Source of the DNA: Epiperipatus broadwayi
Taxonomy: Eukaryota > Onychophora > Udeonychophora > Euonychophora > Peripatidae
Assembly (NCBI GenBank): GCA_028023455.1
Contig: JAQFVV010000184.1
Location: 1,798,001-1,862,000 of the forward strand
DNA: 64,000 nucleotides
Reading direction: 5' to 3'
Position 1 is the stretch's first letter, and every line of letters begins with the position of its first letter. Shown here one piece after another: positions 1 through 11,769 of the stretch. The notes beneath the pieces were generated by a model. The model saw nothing but the letters and a program-made list of their open reading frames with translations. It ran no database searches and was not told the origin of the DNA. Made by a program: the position numbers and the translations under genes.

Positions 1-2735
1 TAAATAAATACATAACAAAACAATAACTGATTTAAAGTCTGTTACAAACAAGCAATTTCCTTCTCAGGGATTTCAATTTTACATTATATATTAATCATTT
101 ATTATATAAACTTCACAAAATATTAAGAATCTGAGTTGTAACCATCTCAATGAATAGTCATTAAATTATTATTATTATTTTCTATAATTCTTATTTTCTA
201 TAATTGTTAAGAATTCCATTCCACTATTTTTTATACATATAATTTATTTTGTCTGATCCCTTGAAAAATAATGGATTGAGAATTCAATGTACATATATAT
301 ATTTACAAAAATAAATTATAAACTAATATTCTATTACACACAGCAACAATAATATATATTTTTTACTGAACAGAGTAATGAAATATTAAAAGAACCTTTT
401 ATGTATAAGAAAAATGAATTTATATAGTTATTTCCATTTTACAATAATATACAGTAGATAGATATATATATTAAGTAAAAGAATTGAATAGTGTATTCAG
501 GCTTTCAACATGATTCACAATTGAAGACAATAAAATCACTTTCAAATATGATGTTTAACTGCAAATAATCAACAAATAGTATTTCAATCATAAGTATCTT
601 CTGACAGTTTGTAAGGTATAATATTAGATCATTAAAGGATATTTCCAATACACAAAATAAACAAGCTAAATACTATTTTTGATACAAATAGACTTTATGT
701 TTCCTTTTTGTGCTCTTTACATCATTTTTCCTTTTTTGTGTGTGTACATTATCTTTAGTTACTCAGGTTAGTAAAGAATTGTCATTATAAGCTTCACATG
801 ACATCAGCACATGAGATCTGAATTAAGAATGACAATAGAATTACGTGTTTGTGCAATCACATTTTATTCCATAATTACTCACATAGCAATTATGATTTCT
901 TTTTTTTTTCTATTTTGTAATCAAATTACATATAATATAAAAAGATCTTGACAGTTAAATAATAACTGTACAATTAATAATATATCCTCTGCAATGGATT
1001 TAGAAGTAAAATTTTATTTGATAAATGATTGCATGCTGAGACAATCCTATATATGGACTTCTGCCTATCAAAAAATATGAAAAGAACTAAAAAAAAAAAG
1101 TAGTCTAAAAATAGTCTTTCTCAGAAAATTTGGTTAAAATACTGTGACTTATGGATTACTCATTTAAGCAGTAGAATAGTTATGATATCAATAATGATTA
1201 TGGAATGATGTAGAAAAAATAATATTTTAAAAATATATACATGGAATAAGCAAACTTTACTTGATGTCAATTCTTCAAGACCTGAATATAAAACAATTCC
1301 CATGATTTTTTTTTTTTAATTTAAGATTGATATAGTTATGGTTTTTAGTATCTTGTACAAAAAGTTAATTAAATGGGGGTTTTAAAAATTGATTTGCAAA
1401 ATAATACCTGTGCTTTTTTGTCAATAGTTATGCTCCAACATTAGATTCATAACAAAAGACGCTTTTAAATCTTTCTGGATTGTGCTGTTGAAAAATTTAA
1501 TGCATGTTTTAGGAATAACAGAAACTATGATCTGAAATCTGTAAATTTGAATATTCAACTATTATTCAATTTTTTGAACAACATATGGTTTGACTATCAC
1601 CAATAATTTTTTTAGACAAAAAAAAAATCATTATAAAAGTCTTGGATGCATCCAAGCTCTTTAGGGATAATATTCTACTTAAAAGTTAGAAGAAAAAAAA
1701 TACAATATTATTAAAATATTTATAGGTGGAGATGGTTGCTTAAATTATAAATGAGTATATTCCAAAGTTAAATTATAATGGCTTTAGAAAAACCTGAAAT
1801 TACTTCAAATATATTGGCAGAAAATTTTGATATTCATTCTTTAAAAACAACTATTTGTTCTATGTTTTCTCTGTCAATTTAGATTGTGTTATCATGTTAG
1901 TAAGATATGATTTTTTTTTAAAAAAAAAAGTTACAAATATAAAATGATCTGTTTATGAATTTAATATGTGAAAAAAAACCTGATTGGTTCTTTGATAATG
2001 ATTAAAGCCATTTGTAACTTGATTAAAAATATGAAGAATTTTCTGTTTGACTGAATAATGAAATAAATATGAATTTTAATAAATAAACATAAGGATTTAA
2101 AGGTAGAAATTCAAATTGACAAAAAAATTTTAAAATGAGTAGTAGATTAAAACTGCAATGGAGATATAGTCATTTGCTATTCATGATTATTTTGAATCTT
2201 TTAGAATGTCTTGAAAAAAACATATAAATTGAACAGGAAAACAATAATCTAATCCTATTAAATGAGTGAATGATTCTTTTTTATATAATAACACCAAAAG
2301 GAGAGAATATTATAATTATTATTTGAATAGTGATACAAAAGTTTATGCCATTCAACTTCTCCATCAATCAATGATAAAAAAACAAATCATCTGCAACTTT
2401 TGCTTGGACAGTTATCAGTTTGAAACTACAGATCAGTTTAATATCATAATAGTTTTTGAGATAAAAAGGCAAACTTGATGCAGTAATGCAACATGGACTC
2501 CAATAAAAGTGATATTACATTTAACAAATTAAAAAATATAATAATTTATCTTAGTAATAAAATTACTTCAACTAAATTGACTGCATTTAGCATTGTTATT
2601 TATTAATTGGAAGTTAAGACATGGAATTTCTTACTATCATAGTACATATGTATTGAAAAAATTTAATTTGATAATACTCCATAATATTCCAAATATACTG
2701 GAGATGATTGTGAATCTATAATTATAAGAATATAC
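1..2735. other. AT-rich non-coding stretch, probably CUL4 intron
   Basis: Very AT-rich, with many homopolymer A and T runs and no long open frame. I compared it with the expected next CUL4 segment (the part following AELIA, including the HGKDVFEAFYKKDLAKRLL-type block) and did not find it. This is probably part of the intron that follows the exon at 7262-7454. Confidence 0.5.
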
Positions 2736-2739
2736 CTTC

Positions 2740-3130
2740 ATTGGATTGGCTTGTGAAACGGTCAAAGAGAATCATACTTTCTTAAAACAAATTGAGTTTA
2801 CATGGAAAAGGCAAAGCCTATTTTATGAATATATCAAAAAGACTAAAGAGAAGCAATATTGATTGCTTTCAACGGGAGAATATTGTTGAAAACAAGATAT
2901 AATGTAAAGTTTACATATTAAGTAATTTTTCATTAAAAAAAGTTGAAAAACAGCATCAAAAGGAATTAACTAAACAGGCTTATGGATTGCATTAAGCAAT
3001 AATTATGGTTCACAGTTTGATTTGTAAAATATCGCAAAAATTTGTTTTTAACTGTGCTCTTTTCTTTTTTTCCGCCTCGAGTTAGGATGGTCATATTCAT
3101 ATAGGACCCGTCATAATAAAAAAAGTCAAA
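2740..3130 (+). mobile_element. Possible 3' end of a decayed LINE
   Basis: Broken plus-strand frames suggest the C-terminal end of a non-LTR retrotransposon ORF2. The best support is a short nucleotide match: TTAGGATGGTCATATTCAT at about 3082 resembles TTAGAATGGCCATACTCAT at about 47537, which lies just downstream of a clearer LINE fragment. No reverse transcriptase motif survives here. It could also be an unrelated repeat sharing that tail. Confidence 0.3.
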
Positions 3131-3732
3131 TTATGTACTTAATATATGAATAGCTTATAATAGTGTTGATAAAACTAATTTGAAAAACCATTAAAACTTT
3201 TATGATGATAATAATATACATATACCTAAGACTTTCACCAAATATACATTTATTAAGAAATTATTCTTGCACTAAGGAATTTAATTAAATATATGCAAAA
3301 ATTACAAATCTGTGAAATTACTAAAAAAAAAAACAAGTAATCTTTACAAGTTTTAAAAACAGCTAACACATTTAAACTTAGGAGTAAAGTATGCTCATTT
3401 GCTTTATTTATTTATTTTGCAACATTAAAAATACAAACAAATTTAAAATATCATCTACACAGTTTTCTTTTCACAAAATAGTTCATAACCTTTAATATAT
3501 ATAAATAAATATACCAAACTTCTTTTTAAAACTTGATTTTTATATGACTATTATAAAAATATAACTACAAAGCAACATTTCGACTGAAAAATAAAAATAT
3601 ATAATATAAATATCACATATTCCAAAACAAATCCAAAAATTAAAAATTACAAAAAAAAAAAATATGTTCTTTATCTTACACTTTTCTATTACAAACAATC
3701 TCAAAACTTTATCAAAATTTTTTACATTTATA

Positions 3733-3924
3733 TTACCCATCCAAAAATACCCTAAAAACATTTAAATTAACAAATCTATTATTTTCTTCCTTCTTTTCTA
3801 TTAACATTCTATTCAATTCGGGCTTAATTTCATTAATGTAAATTTCTTCCTTTATTATTCTTTCATATGATTTTATATATTCTAAAAGTTTTATTTCAAA
3901 ATCTTTATGCTTAAATTTATTCAT
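3733..3924 (-). pseudogene. GIY-YIG endonuclease C-terminal fragment (Penelope-like)
   Basis: A 63-codon frame encodes a short, lysine-rich peptide containing IIKEEIYINEIKPELNRM. In Penelope-like elements the GIY-YIG endonuclease ends with a helix carrying the catalytic glutamate, followed by a P-x-LNR motif. Here the first Glu of KEEIYI and the PELNR match that pattern. The GIY, YIG and central Arg parts are absent, so this is only the last third of the domain. The mirror copy at 3969-4181 encodes nearly the same peptide on the opposite strand, so the two are arms of one palindrome and not separate genes. It is not expected to be functional. Confidence 0.6.
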
Positions 3925-3968
3925 ATGATTATAAATAGCAGCATAAAAATGCTGCTATTTATAATCAT

Positions 3969-4181
3969 ATGAATAAATCATTTAAATGCTGTTTTAATTC
4001 TGCTATTTATAATCATATGAATAATTTTAAGCATAAAGATTTTGAAATAAAACTTTTAGAATGTATAACATCATATCATGAAAGAATAATAAAGCAAGGA
4101 ATTTACATTAATGAAATTAAGCCTGAATTGAATAGAATGTTAATAGAAAAGAAGAGAGAAAATAATAGATTTGTTAATTAA
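3969..4181 (+). pseudogene. GIY-YIG endonuclease C-terminal fragment, mirror copy
   Basis: This is the plus-strand partner of the 3733-3924 fragment. Both share FKHKDFEIKLLE and EIKPELNRMLIEKK with a few substitutions (Glu to Gln in the KQGIYI segment, which replaces the presumed catalytic glutamate). The first roughly 15 codons come from the duplicated central hairpin DNA and are not part of the original protein. It ends in a TAA about 120 nt before the ribozyme-like motif at 4304-4344, the same order as in the larger element at the right edge of the window. Confidence 0.6.
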
Positions 4182-4303
4182 ATGTTTTTAGAGTATTTTT
4201 GGATGGGTAATATAAATGTAAAAAATTTTGATAAAGTTTTGAGATTGTTTGTAATATGTGATATTTATATTTATTATATATTTGTATTTTTATTTTTCAG
4301 TTT

Positions 4304-4344
4304 TCCTTGAAAAAGACTATATTATAAAGTAGTCGAAATGTTGG
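4304..4344 (+). ncRNA. Hammerhead-ribozyme-like fold in Penelope-like tail
   Basis: The sequence reads CCTTGAAAAA, a GACTA/TAGTC stem, then GAAATGTTGG. A stem followed directly by GAAA and a GTN-type triplet is the 3' half of a hammerhead core. The 5' half deviates from the CUGANGA consensus, so activity is doubtful. A decayed partner is in the left arm near 3567-3590 (minus strand). Confidence 0.4.
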
Positions 4345-4679
4345 TGTTTTGTTATATTTTTATAACAGTCATATAAAAAATCAAATTTTAAAAAGAAGTT
4401 TGGTGTATTTATTTATATATATTAAAAATACAAGTTTTTTTCTCTAATATTTACTGCCTCTAAAATAATATATTTCTAGTGAAACAGTCGACCTTAGTTC
4501 AAGGTCGAGTTTCACGCTTTTACCACTGTCGATGTGCCATCATGTTTTTTTTTGTAGAACATATATAGTAGCGTATATACGTAATTAAAAATATTAGGTA
4601 ATTTTGTATTTTTTTTTTTAAATTGTATTTTTATATTTTAATACGTTATAATTTTTTCATAACATAAAATGTAAATTCA

Positions 4680-7160
4680 AGATAACTGTCTGAAATAATT
4701 AAGGGGGTGGGGAGTTGGTCTTATGATTTTAAACCAGGAAATTGTAGATTAAAATTTAAAAAGTAAAAACTAAAACAAAGCTAATGCATTTTAGTTAGCT
4801 ATTCACATTGTTTTATTCAAATCCATTTCCAAGCAGGAAATTGAATTGAATTGATTTTAGACAGTTATCTTAATACTGAATCTTTACTAACAATAGAATA
4901 AAGATTCTCCTAAAATAGAGATCCATTAGAGGCAGGAAATCTATTTTAGAATAAATATTCTCTAAGGGGCCAAAAACTGATATAAATAAAGCTACAAATT
5001 TGTTATGTTAGAGTTGGGTCAGTCGTTGCTAGGGGACTTCTTGTCCGTTTGAAATTTGAGAACCAAATTGCATCCGCCGTCTTCAGCCAAACCTTGCCGC
5101 AATGTAGCCCCAAAGAATGCCGTCTGCCACAGCAGATTGCCATTGCCTCCAAAGAATCCTGAGGTAACCAGCCAAAAGACTGTATAACCGCCTTATCCAA
5201 TTTTAACTGTAATTTAATTTGTAAGATAATAATTTCGTTATATTTAATGTTTTCTTAAAGCTTTGTTAACCGTTTATATCAATTCTTTGCTGCCTAATTG
5301 TTATGCAATCCAACTCACGCTTATTATTATTTTTATTAGTTAGTGCGGTTATGATTTAAGTTTAATATTTTTATATTTTCATCCTTTATTTATAAATGTC
5401 ACTAAAAACTTAATCTTACGAACTTCTATTAAACAGGGAAGGGGTGGGGAATTAAAATGAGTTCTTATTATTTTAAATACTTCATAAGTTTGGGTTATAA
5501 TTTTAAATGAATATTTTTATCTAAATGTTTTGTAGTAAATTAATATGAAACGTATAAATATTTTGCAATCCGAGATGGCTATTGGTGTTCGTTAGTGTTA
5601 TAAATTTCTTATTGATCATTATCGCCACAAAGACTGGCTACTTAAATTTGTTTGATAATTTGCACTCCTGAAATCTTAATTATTATATTAAAATATTGAT
5701 TCAGGAATGGGGGAGCACTGCAAGCTTCATTAATATTAGTTAATTCATAATCAATGACTATATTACGTAGGTCATTACTACTCGCATGTTATTGCGTATT
5801 TGTTAAACCATTTAAGGCTTTTCTTTAATAGTTAAATTTATTAATTTTATATTATTATGATAGCGTCGTTAGCATATATCTAATTATTTATAAGCCGCAT
5901 ACGGCTTCGATCTGATTCGCCTGTACCTCATTCCAGGGAATCACGATCATTTCGCTAGTCATTCTTCTCCTCAAGTATATATATTATATACTGCTTTGAA
6001 TCGCCTGTACCTCACTCCAGGGATTCAAAGCTTCGTCGTTCGTATCCTCATCATAAAGAAGTCTACGTTTACTTCTAGATTATTCAGGTTAGAGTAGATG
6101 AAGCAATGTATAGTTTGCCGCGGTCCGGCCTATAGTATCTTCCTACCAACCCTCTTTTTCCTGCACCGTCTCAGCAGAAAGCTGGCGTGTACCGTCATTA
6201 TATAAAATTGGAGAATGACCTTATCCTGGCCAAATGTGCCCTTTCCTCTCGTTGATATTATGCTAGCACCGCCATCTCTTACAATTAGTTTCCAGCCTGT
6301 TTAGCAAAGTAAATCGTAATAATATGCGATAATTAAACGTTCTGTTTTCTCTCTATTTGTTGGTGTTTAAACCCAACTTATCGCGAAGCTACCCTCCCTC
6401 TTTACTGAAATAAACTTTTCCCGCAAATATTGAGTTTACGCTATATCCTAATGTTGAAAATATAAAAGAAATAATGTTTTATACTGCCGATCAAAAATGT
6501 ATCCGTATTATAATTATTATAAATGAAATATCGAAATAAAAACAATAAACTTATGTATTAAAAGAATCTAAATAAAACAATAAACTTATGTATTAAAATC
6601 TTTTAATTAGCGAAACTCGAATATACTTTATAAATGTATTTTATATGTAAAACGGCCACCAAACCACTCCGATAAATCCGCCTCTTGTAACCGCCGCACT
6701 AACTTAATATTTATCAATATAATCTGAGTAATATTCTTTAATATATATAATCAAAACAGTTTTATAAGCGTCGAGTCAATTATATATATCTAAAATCATC
6801 ATCAATTATGTTAAAATAAATATTTATATTTTATACTTAATCCAGTTGTTCGAATCTCGTTATTGATTATTATATTTATGTATACTTCTAACTTAATATC
6901 TTGGGGTTCACTCAATCTCTCATCATCATCAGCAGTTGAGTCTCATGTAAAACGTTGTAGCACCAGGCCGGGATGTAATAAATTTATGTGGTATCACCGT
7001 AGGTGTTGTTCATAATGTTATAGATTTGGGGAATGGGCAAATAGGTTAGAATTCATGATTGTTTCTGACCTGTGCATCTCGAGCATGATTGGATTTGAGG
7101 TACTTTTGCCTAGATTCTAAATCTTGTTGGATGGACATACATTTTCGACCAGTACACTAG
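4680..7160. other. GC-elevated island, unclassified
   Basis: This interval has noticeably more C, G and CpG than its surroundings (for example around 5010-5190, 5890-6290 and 6900-7120). A 65-codon minus-strand frame lies at 5003-5200, but I recognise no protein in it. The composition suggests an inserted element of different origin or age. I see no reverse transcriptase, transposase or cullin motif. An AATAAA with pyrimidine-rich flanks occurs near 6408. Confidence 0.4.
5905..6035 (+). repeat. Local tandem duplication (TCGCCTGTACCTCA motif)
   Basis: The block GATTCGCCTGTACCTCATTC followed by CAGGGAATCA near 5917 recurs as GAATCGCCTGTACCTCACTC followed by CAGGGATTCA near 5998. The two copies are about 80 nt apart and each is followed by a TTCGCTAGT/TTCGTCGTTCGT segment. 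It is a two-unit divergent tandem repeat inside the GC-elevated island. CCAGGGATTCA could be a degenerate pol III B box, but no A box is evident. Confidence 0.6.
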
Positions 7161-7261
7161 TTATAATATAATATTTATCAAAAATTTAAGCAAATAGAGT
7201 ACTGTACTGAAATCATGTTTAAATAAGTCTACAATTAAAAAAATAATAATATCAAACTAAC

Positions 7262-7454
7262 CTATTAATTCGGCTGGCTTGTTCAATCTCTGATTTATAA
7301 AATATTCAAAAGCCTCTTTGAGAGCATTTATGAACTTTTCATTTTTCTGGAAGCAATTTGTGACAATATTGTCCAGTTGTTCTTTAAAATCTAATAATTC
7401 TTGAACCATTGTTTTATCCTTTTCAGGATTGATTACAATTGTCCTACCTTTTTT
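7262..7454 (-). CDS. CUL4: Cullin-4, coding exon (last one in window)
   Basis: 193 nt encode [14 protein letters not shown] onward to NKPAELI (64 codons) plus the first base of the next codon. The block corresponds to the human CUL4A segment from [15 protein letters not shown] to NKPAELIA and belongs to the third cullin repeat of the N-terminal stalk. The acceptor is TTTAG at 7455-7456 and the donor is GTTAGT beginning at 7261. The exon enters in phase 0, fitting the upstream exon that ends on AAG at 14129. The following exon would complete an Ala codon and continue with the AKHVDSKLRAGNK-type segment, but I could not find it below 7262. The upstream intron uses a GC donor. Confidence 0.95.
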
Positions 7455-7734
7455 CTAAATTAAAACAAATCATTAACAATTAAAAATAAAAATAGATTTT
7501 TTTTTAAAAATTTAAAATAATAACAAATTTTCCAGCAACACTGTTTATATATTGCAAAGTTTCAAATCTCTGTCTGCCTTAATTTGAAATTTTGTAACAT
7601 AAAGGTAGATCTGGAAAATTTAACACTAGGTGATGTGATATTTAGTGCATTTAATTCCAATATAGTGTACCATTTGTAAATGTAAATACTAATTAATACA
7701 GCACTAACAATTATGTAATAATGAATACCCTGCA

Positions 7735-7805
7735 TGATTTGACACAGTTGGTAGAGCATTCAATTTGGGATCAGGAGGTCCCAGGATCAATTGACACTCA
7801 AACTT
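7735..7805 (+). repeat. tRNA-derived SINE head
   Basis: CAGTTGGTAGAGCATTC is a good pol III A box and AGGATCAATTGACACTC resembles a B box, with an anticodon-arm-like GGGATCAGGAGGTCCC between them. The order and spacing are those of a tRNA, but the acceptor arm does not pair, so this is a SINE head and not a tRNA gene. Confidence 0.6.
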
Positions 7806-9100
7806 CTTCTGAATTCCAGAGCACTAAAGCCATAGAAATTTTTTTAAATAACTGAATAAACTTTCCAAGTATTTTTCCAGTTCTTAAACGGATACTCTCT
7901 GACAAATGATATAAAGCAGGACAAATGTTCAATTATATTAAGATGTAAACATAGACAAGTGAAATTAAAACATTACTTGTATTGAAGAAGGCTGTGTTTA
8001 CATCCGAATATGACTAAACTTTTATCTTAACTAACATCTTTGTCACATTGGTTATGCATATAAAAACTGAGAAAAACAAATGCAGATTGCTTCATTTCAT
8101 GTTTGCAAAGCTAATTTGACAACAAAAGATAATGCTTGGAAAATTTATCAATCCAGTGATTATATATATGAATGCTATACAAATAAAAACAAACACTAAT
8201 CTCATAGTTTGATAACAGTCCTCCCTTAGGATCTATTATCAAATAAAACCAGGAATAAACATCTAAGTTACAATTCCACATACACTTTTATATAATTCAA
8301 TCTTATATACAAATTTCTCAAATGTTCACTAGGACAAATACATTCTCAAATGCAATATAACAAATATTAACTTTTCTTCCTCTTTCCAATTCTCTCTTAA
8401 CAATAGTTATTACAATTCCAATTGTATCTCTCATCTCTTTGTTTTTCTACAGTATAATATTCTTTATACAAAAACATATTTAATCCATTAGAAATCTGTT
8501 TACTCAAAACTATCCATATATAAACTGTTTGTAAAATTAAAACATTGTTCTAAAATTTTCATTAATATCTTTCATCCTAATAATTCTTTTTTTTTTCCTC
8601 TAATAAAATCATAACTTTTGAAAAAAATTTACTATTTTCTTGAGTCATGAATTTTTAAAAATATTTTTATCTAGTGAAGAAGGCTGTAAATATTATTATA
8701 ATACCTTTACAAAACAATGCCTAAATTAATCATAATTAACAAAATTGATCAAAAAATGCAATTTAAGGACACTTTTTAAGGTGCTTGACCAAATTTCTAA
8801 TTTGTAACTGAGTAGAAGCATTAAAAAAATCTTCCAAAATGATGCTTATCTAAATATATGCTATTTATTTTACTGTAAACCTGCCAATATTAAAAAATAA
8901 AATCAACCAAGAATCATAAAATATACATTATTTATTTTAATGTGAACCTATTTACCTGGAGAAAATTAATCAAGAATCATTAGTGAGACTAATGTCTGCA
9001 AAAACATAAAAAAAAAAAAAATTAATTAAATTAAATTGAAGAAAGATTATTGGATAAATCAGAGAACTGTCCATTCTATATCAATAAGTCTTATTTCATA
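7806..9100. other. AT-rich intron sequence, nothing recognised
   Basis: Low-complexity AT-rich sequence with poly-A and poly-T tracts. No protein motif, RNA gene or clear repeat was seen. Confidence 0.5.
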
Positions 9101-9159
9101 TATACCATTTCCAACTTTCTTATACACTTAACAATACTATTTTTTACATCCAAACTTTA

Positions 9160-9200
9160 CTCTTACAGTTTTGACTGTCCTGTAGTCATCATCAGAGCTA
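9160..9200 (-). ncRNA. Hammerhead-like core, left arm
   Basis: The minus strand reads CTGATGA (a perfect hammerhead first core), then TGACT, a seven-base loop, AGTCA, then AAAC and TGT. The base expected to be G in the second core (GAAA) is A here. The right arm keeps GAAAC but has lost part of the first core. Confidence 0.55.
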
Positions 9201-9811
9201 CAATATCCAAATATATAATCATACAATTAATACATTATATTTATCTACATAATCAATAACATACATCTTAGCCTGACTATTATAAATAATCATTTTCCAT
9301 TTTATTATTCTACTCTTAACTAATTTTATTTTCTTATTTATAGTATTTTATTATTAAATTATTCTAAAACAATTTTATTATAATTTTAAAACTTTAATCT
9401 TTAAACTCTACTATTTAATCTATCATTTTATTATTATCTTTTTAATTATATTTTCTTAATTACTTCTAAACTTTCTTTATTTTTATTATATATTTAACTA
9501 TTAACTTTTTTACATTAGAAAATATATAATAAAAATAAAGAAAGTTTAGAAGTAATTAAGAAAATATAATTAAAAAGATAATAATAAAATGATAGATTAA
9601 ATAGTAGAGTTTAAAGATTAAAGTTTTAAAATTATAATAAAATTGTTTTAGAATAATTTAATAATAAAATACTATAAATAAGAAAATAAAATTACATAAG
9701 AGTAGAATAATAAAATGGAAAATGATTATTTATAATGGTCAGGCTAAGATGTATGTATTGATTAGGTATATAAATATAATGTATTAATTGTATGATTATA
9801 TATTTGGATAT

Positions 9812-9860
9812 TGTAAGTATGATATGACTGCAGGACAGTTGAAACCGTAAGAGTAAAGTT
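9812..9860 (+). ncRNA. Hammerhead-like core, right arm
   Basis: The plus strand reads TATGATATGACTGCAGGACA, then GTT, GAAAC, CGTAAGAG. The second core GAAAC followed by a CGTA cleavage-type sequence is intact, while the first core is altered relative to CTGATGA. Taken with the left arm, both halves of a hammerhead core are accounted for in the ancestor. Confidence 0.5.
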
Positions 9861-9907
9861 TTGGCGTAAAAAATAGTATTGTTAAGTGTATAAGAAAGTT
9901 GGAAATG

Positions 9908-10606
9908 ATATCATATGTAAATACAGAAATCAATACATAAAAAAAGAAGGAAGAAGAAGAAAATTATATTATTTCATATATATATATTTAAAAACCAATG
10001 AAATCTGCATTAAATTCCTTAAACAATTTTTACATTTATATTATTTTTTATTTTTGTTACCAATTGTATATTTCCATAAATAATGATTACAATTTTGATT
10101 TTCATATTTTTTATTTTATAATTCAATATATGTGCATTATTTCCAGAAGAAAAATATTCTATGTGAATTAATGCAGAATGGCAGACTATAAAACTCAAGA
10201 TCCATGGATTGATCTTAACAATAACTCAAAATATATGTCCTATCATGCCCCTCATCCCCCCCCCCCTTTTTTTTTCTGGATAAACAACCAAGAATCTACA
10301 AACAAAAAATTATGGCATAAAAATTGGATTTCTTATGAAGTTCCAAACATTTTTTTTTTTTCCAGATATAGCAGAAAAGGCAGATGGATTTGATTTTTCT
10401 AAATGTTACTGAAATCTTATCAATAGATTCAGGACAGATAGTTGTTGTGTTCATCTGTTCCACAAATGAAATTTAACAGTCACTGATAAATGTAAAAGTG
10501 AATAACCACAAATCATGAACCACATCGTTAATGACTGTTAGATCTTATAGCTACAGTGACAGAATTGAAGAACTTAATAAAGTCATTAATGAATCTTCTG
10601 ATCAGA
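9908..10606. other. AT-rich intron sequence, nothing recognised
   Basis: Contains a C12/T9 homopolymer junction at about 10255-10275 and short spurious frames. No family match was seen. Confidence 0.5.
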
Positions 10607-10974
10607 TTCTAACATTAAATACTGAATGTCTTTAGAAAAAATTTTAAACTTTATTTAAATTTCCAATTACATTCAACTATTAGTAAAAGCACACAAGTAA
10701 GTATATATACGACATTTCAAGTGGTATTATTCACCTCTCTTCTTCGGGTGTTGCTGGCCTGACCATTGACAGTACTAACATAGGAATCGTTTCCCATATT
10801 AGTACAATTACTGGTCAGGCTAGCAACACCCAGAGAAGATAGGAGTATAATACTACTCAAAACATTGTGTATATACTAATCTGTGTGTTATTATTTACAA
10901 CTGAATGTAATTAAAAAATTTAAATAAAGTTTAATTTATTTTTTTTAAAGACATTCAATATTTAATATTAGATG
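10607..10974. mobile_element. Palindromic element with hammerhead-like cores
   Basis: Arms of about 180 nt are inverted around 10785. The outer ends match over ATTAAATA(c/t)TGAATGTCTT, and the inner ends over GGTGTTGCT, GGCCTGACC and AGTACTAACATAGG with their complements. Each arm contains a stem followed by (G/A)AAA(T/C) and GTC/ATT, that is, a hammerhead-like block followed by GTATATATAC/GTATATAC. The layout repeats that of the other palindromes here, so I class it with the Penelope-like ends. It has no coding remnant. Confidence 0.7.
10710..10747 (-). ncRNA. Hammerhead-like core, left arm
   Basis: The minus strand reads CCGAAGA, an imperfect GAGGTG/TACCACTT stem with an AATAA loop, then GAAATGTCG. 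This fits CUGANGA-stem-GAAA-N-GUC with one change in the first core and a U.G closing pair for stem III. The mirror copy is on the plus strand at about 10830-10866 (AGAGAAGA, stem, AAAACATTG). Confidence 0.5.
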
Positions 10975-11765
10975 ATAGTAATAGTTCAATATATAAAAGC
11001 AACTTTTCAATATACTTATTTTTTCTCTCTGAATATTACAGTTAATTATTTTATTTTACTGTATTAAATTAAACCTATTTATTCTTTTAGCCTAATTATT
11101 AGTTCTTCTTCTAAATATCAGGCTTTCTTTAGACATTTTACTATTTTCATTTTTTTAACATTTTACCAATAATCTCATTCTATCTATAATGTAACAACTT
11201 GATTAAATTCGCCATAAAAAAAGCTAATTTTCTATTAGAATTTACTTTATAATTTTGCTTTTATGTTTTCTGTAATTATCTTATATGATGTATTCTTGAA
11301 ATCTTTCCACAAGATTCTTGTTCAATTTATCAAGAGTCCATTATTTATTTTACTTCAGTTCTCATTTTCTTAACATAAAAGCTCAAATTCTATAATTGCT
11401 AAATTATAAACATAATCTATATTAGTTACACAATGTATACATACAATCTTCCAATACTTTAAAATTAATACAAAGCCTACCTGTAAAATATTTTCATTAC
11501 ATAATACTTTATACATGCAAACAAAGTTTTCTTTTATAATTTATAAACTAAGTATTCATTAACATTACTGCAATAATTATTGCAAATCATTAATAATACT
11601 TCATTTAGCTACTCAGACTTAGATCTTTGCACAAGCAAACATAGATTATTGCCTGGAATTACTGAATAAAATAGAGCATTTAAAGTTCTATAAATCATTA
11701 AAATTATCTTTTATATTTTTATTGCATGTTAATAAATTGAAATTCAAAAAATAAATATGAAGATC
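10975..11765. other. AT-rich intron sequence, nothing recognised
   Basis: No open frame of note and no repeat pairing found. Confidence 0.5.
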
Positions 11766-11769
11766 ATTG

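Larger units (their letters stand above)
3491..4427. mobile_element. Palindrome of two Penelope-like 3' ends, head to head
   Basis: The two halves are inverted copies of each other. The outer ends match over tttaatatatataaataaat and its complement, and the centre falls near 3946 at a GCAGCAT/ATGCTGC hairpin. Each arm, read outward from the centre, holds the end of a GIY-YIG-like protein, then an AT-rich spacer, then a GTCGAAATGTTGG motif with its hairpin, then a tail ending AAAAAGAAGTTTGG. The right arm has an extra roughly 50-nt tandem copy of the central segment (about 3974-4024). Penelope-like elements often insert with inverted terminal copies, which would explain the arrangement. The arms differ by substitutions and small indels, so this is an old insertion. 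Confidence 0.7.
9105..9907. mobile_element. Long palindrome (about 400-nt arms) with hammerhead cores
   Basis: The left arm (about 9105-9494) and right arm (about 9520-9907) are near-perfect inverted copies separated by a roughly 25-nt loop (9495-9519). The outer ends match over catttccaactttcttata and its complement, and similarity extends weakly beyond them. The inner 200 nt are the best preserved. Each arm carries a hammerhead-ribozyme-like core. I read it as two copies of a Penelope-like terminal repeat in inverted orientation, by analogy with 3491-4427. A plain foldback transposon is the alternative, because no protein remnant is present. Transcribed RNA would form a very long hairpin. 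Confidence 0.75.

Noticed and set aside
5003-5200. 65-codon minus-strand frame as a host exon
   Set aside because: The composition is protein-like but I recognise no family, and it is not a CUL4 segment. Left as part of an unclassified island.
7740-7805. A functional tRNA gene
   Set aside because: A- and B-box-like sequences are present, but the acceptor and T arms do not pair, so a SINE is the better reading.
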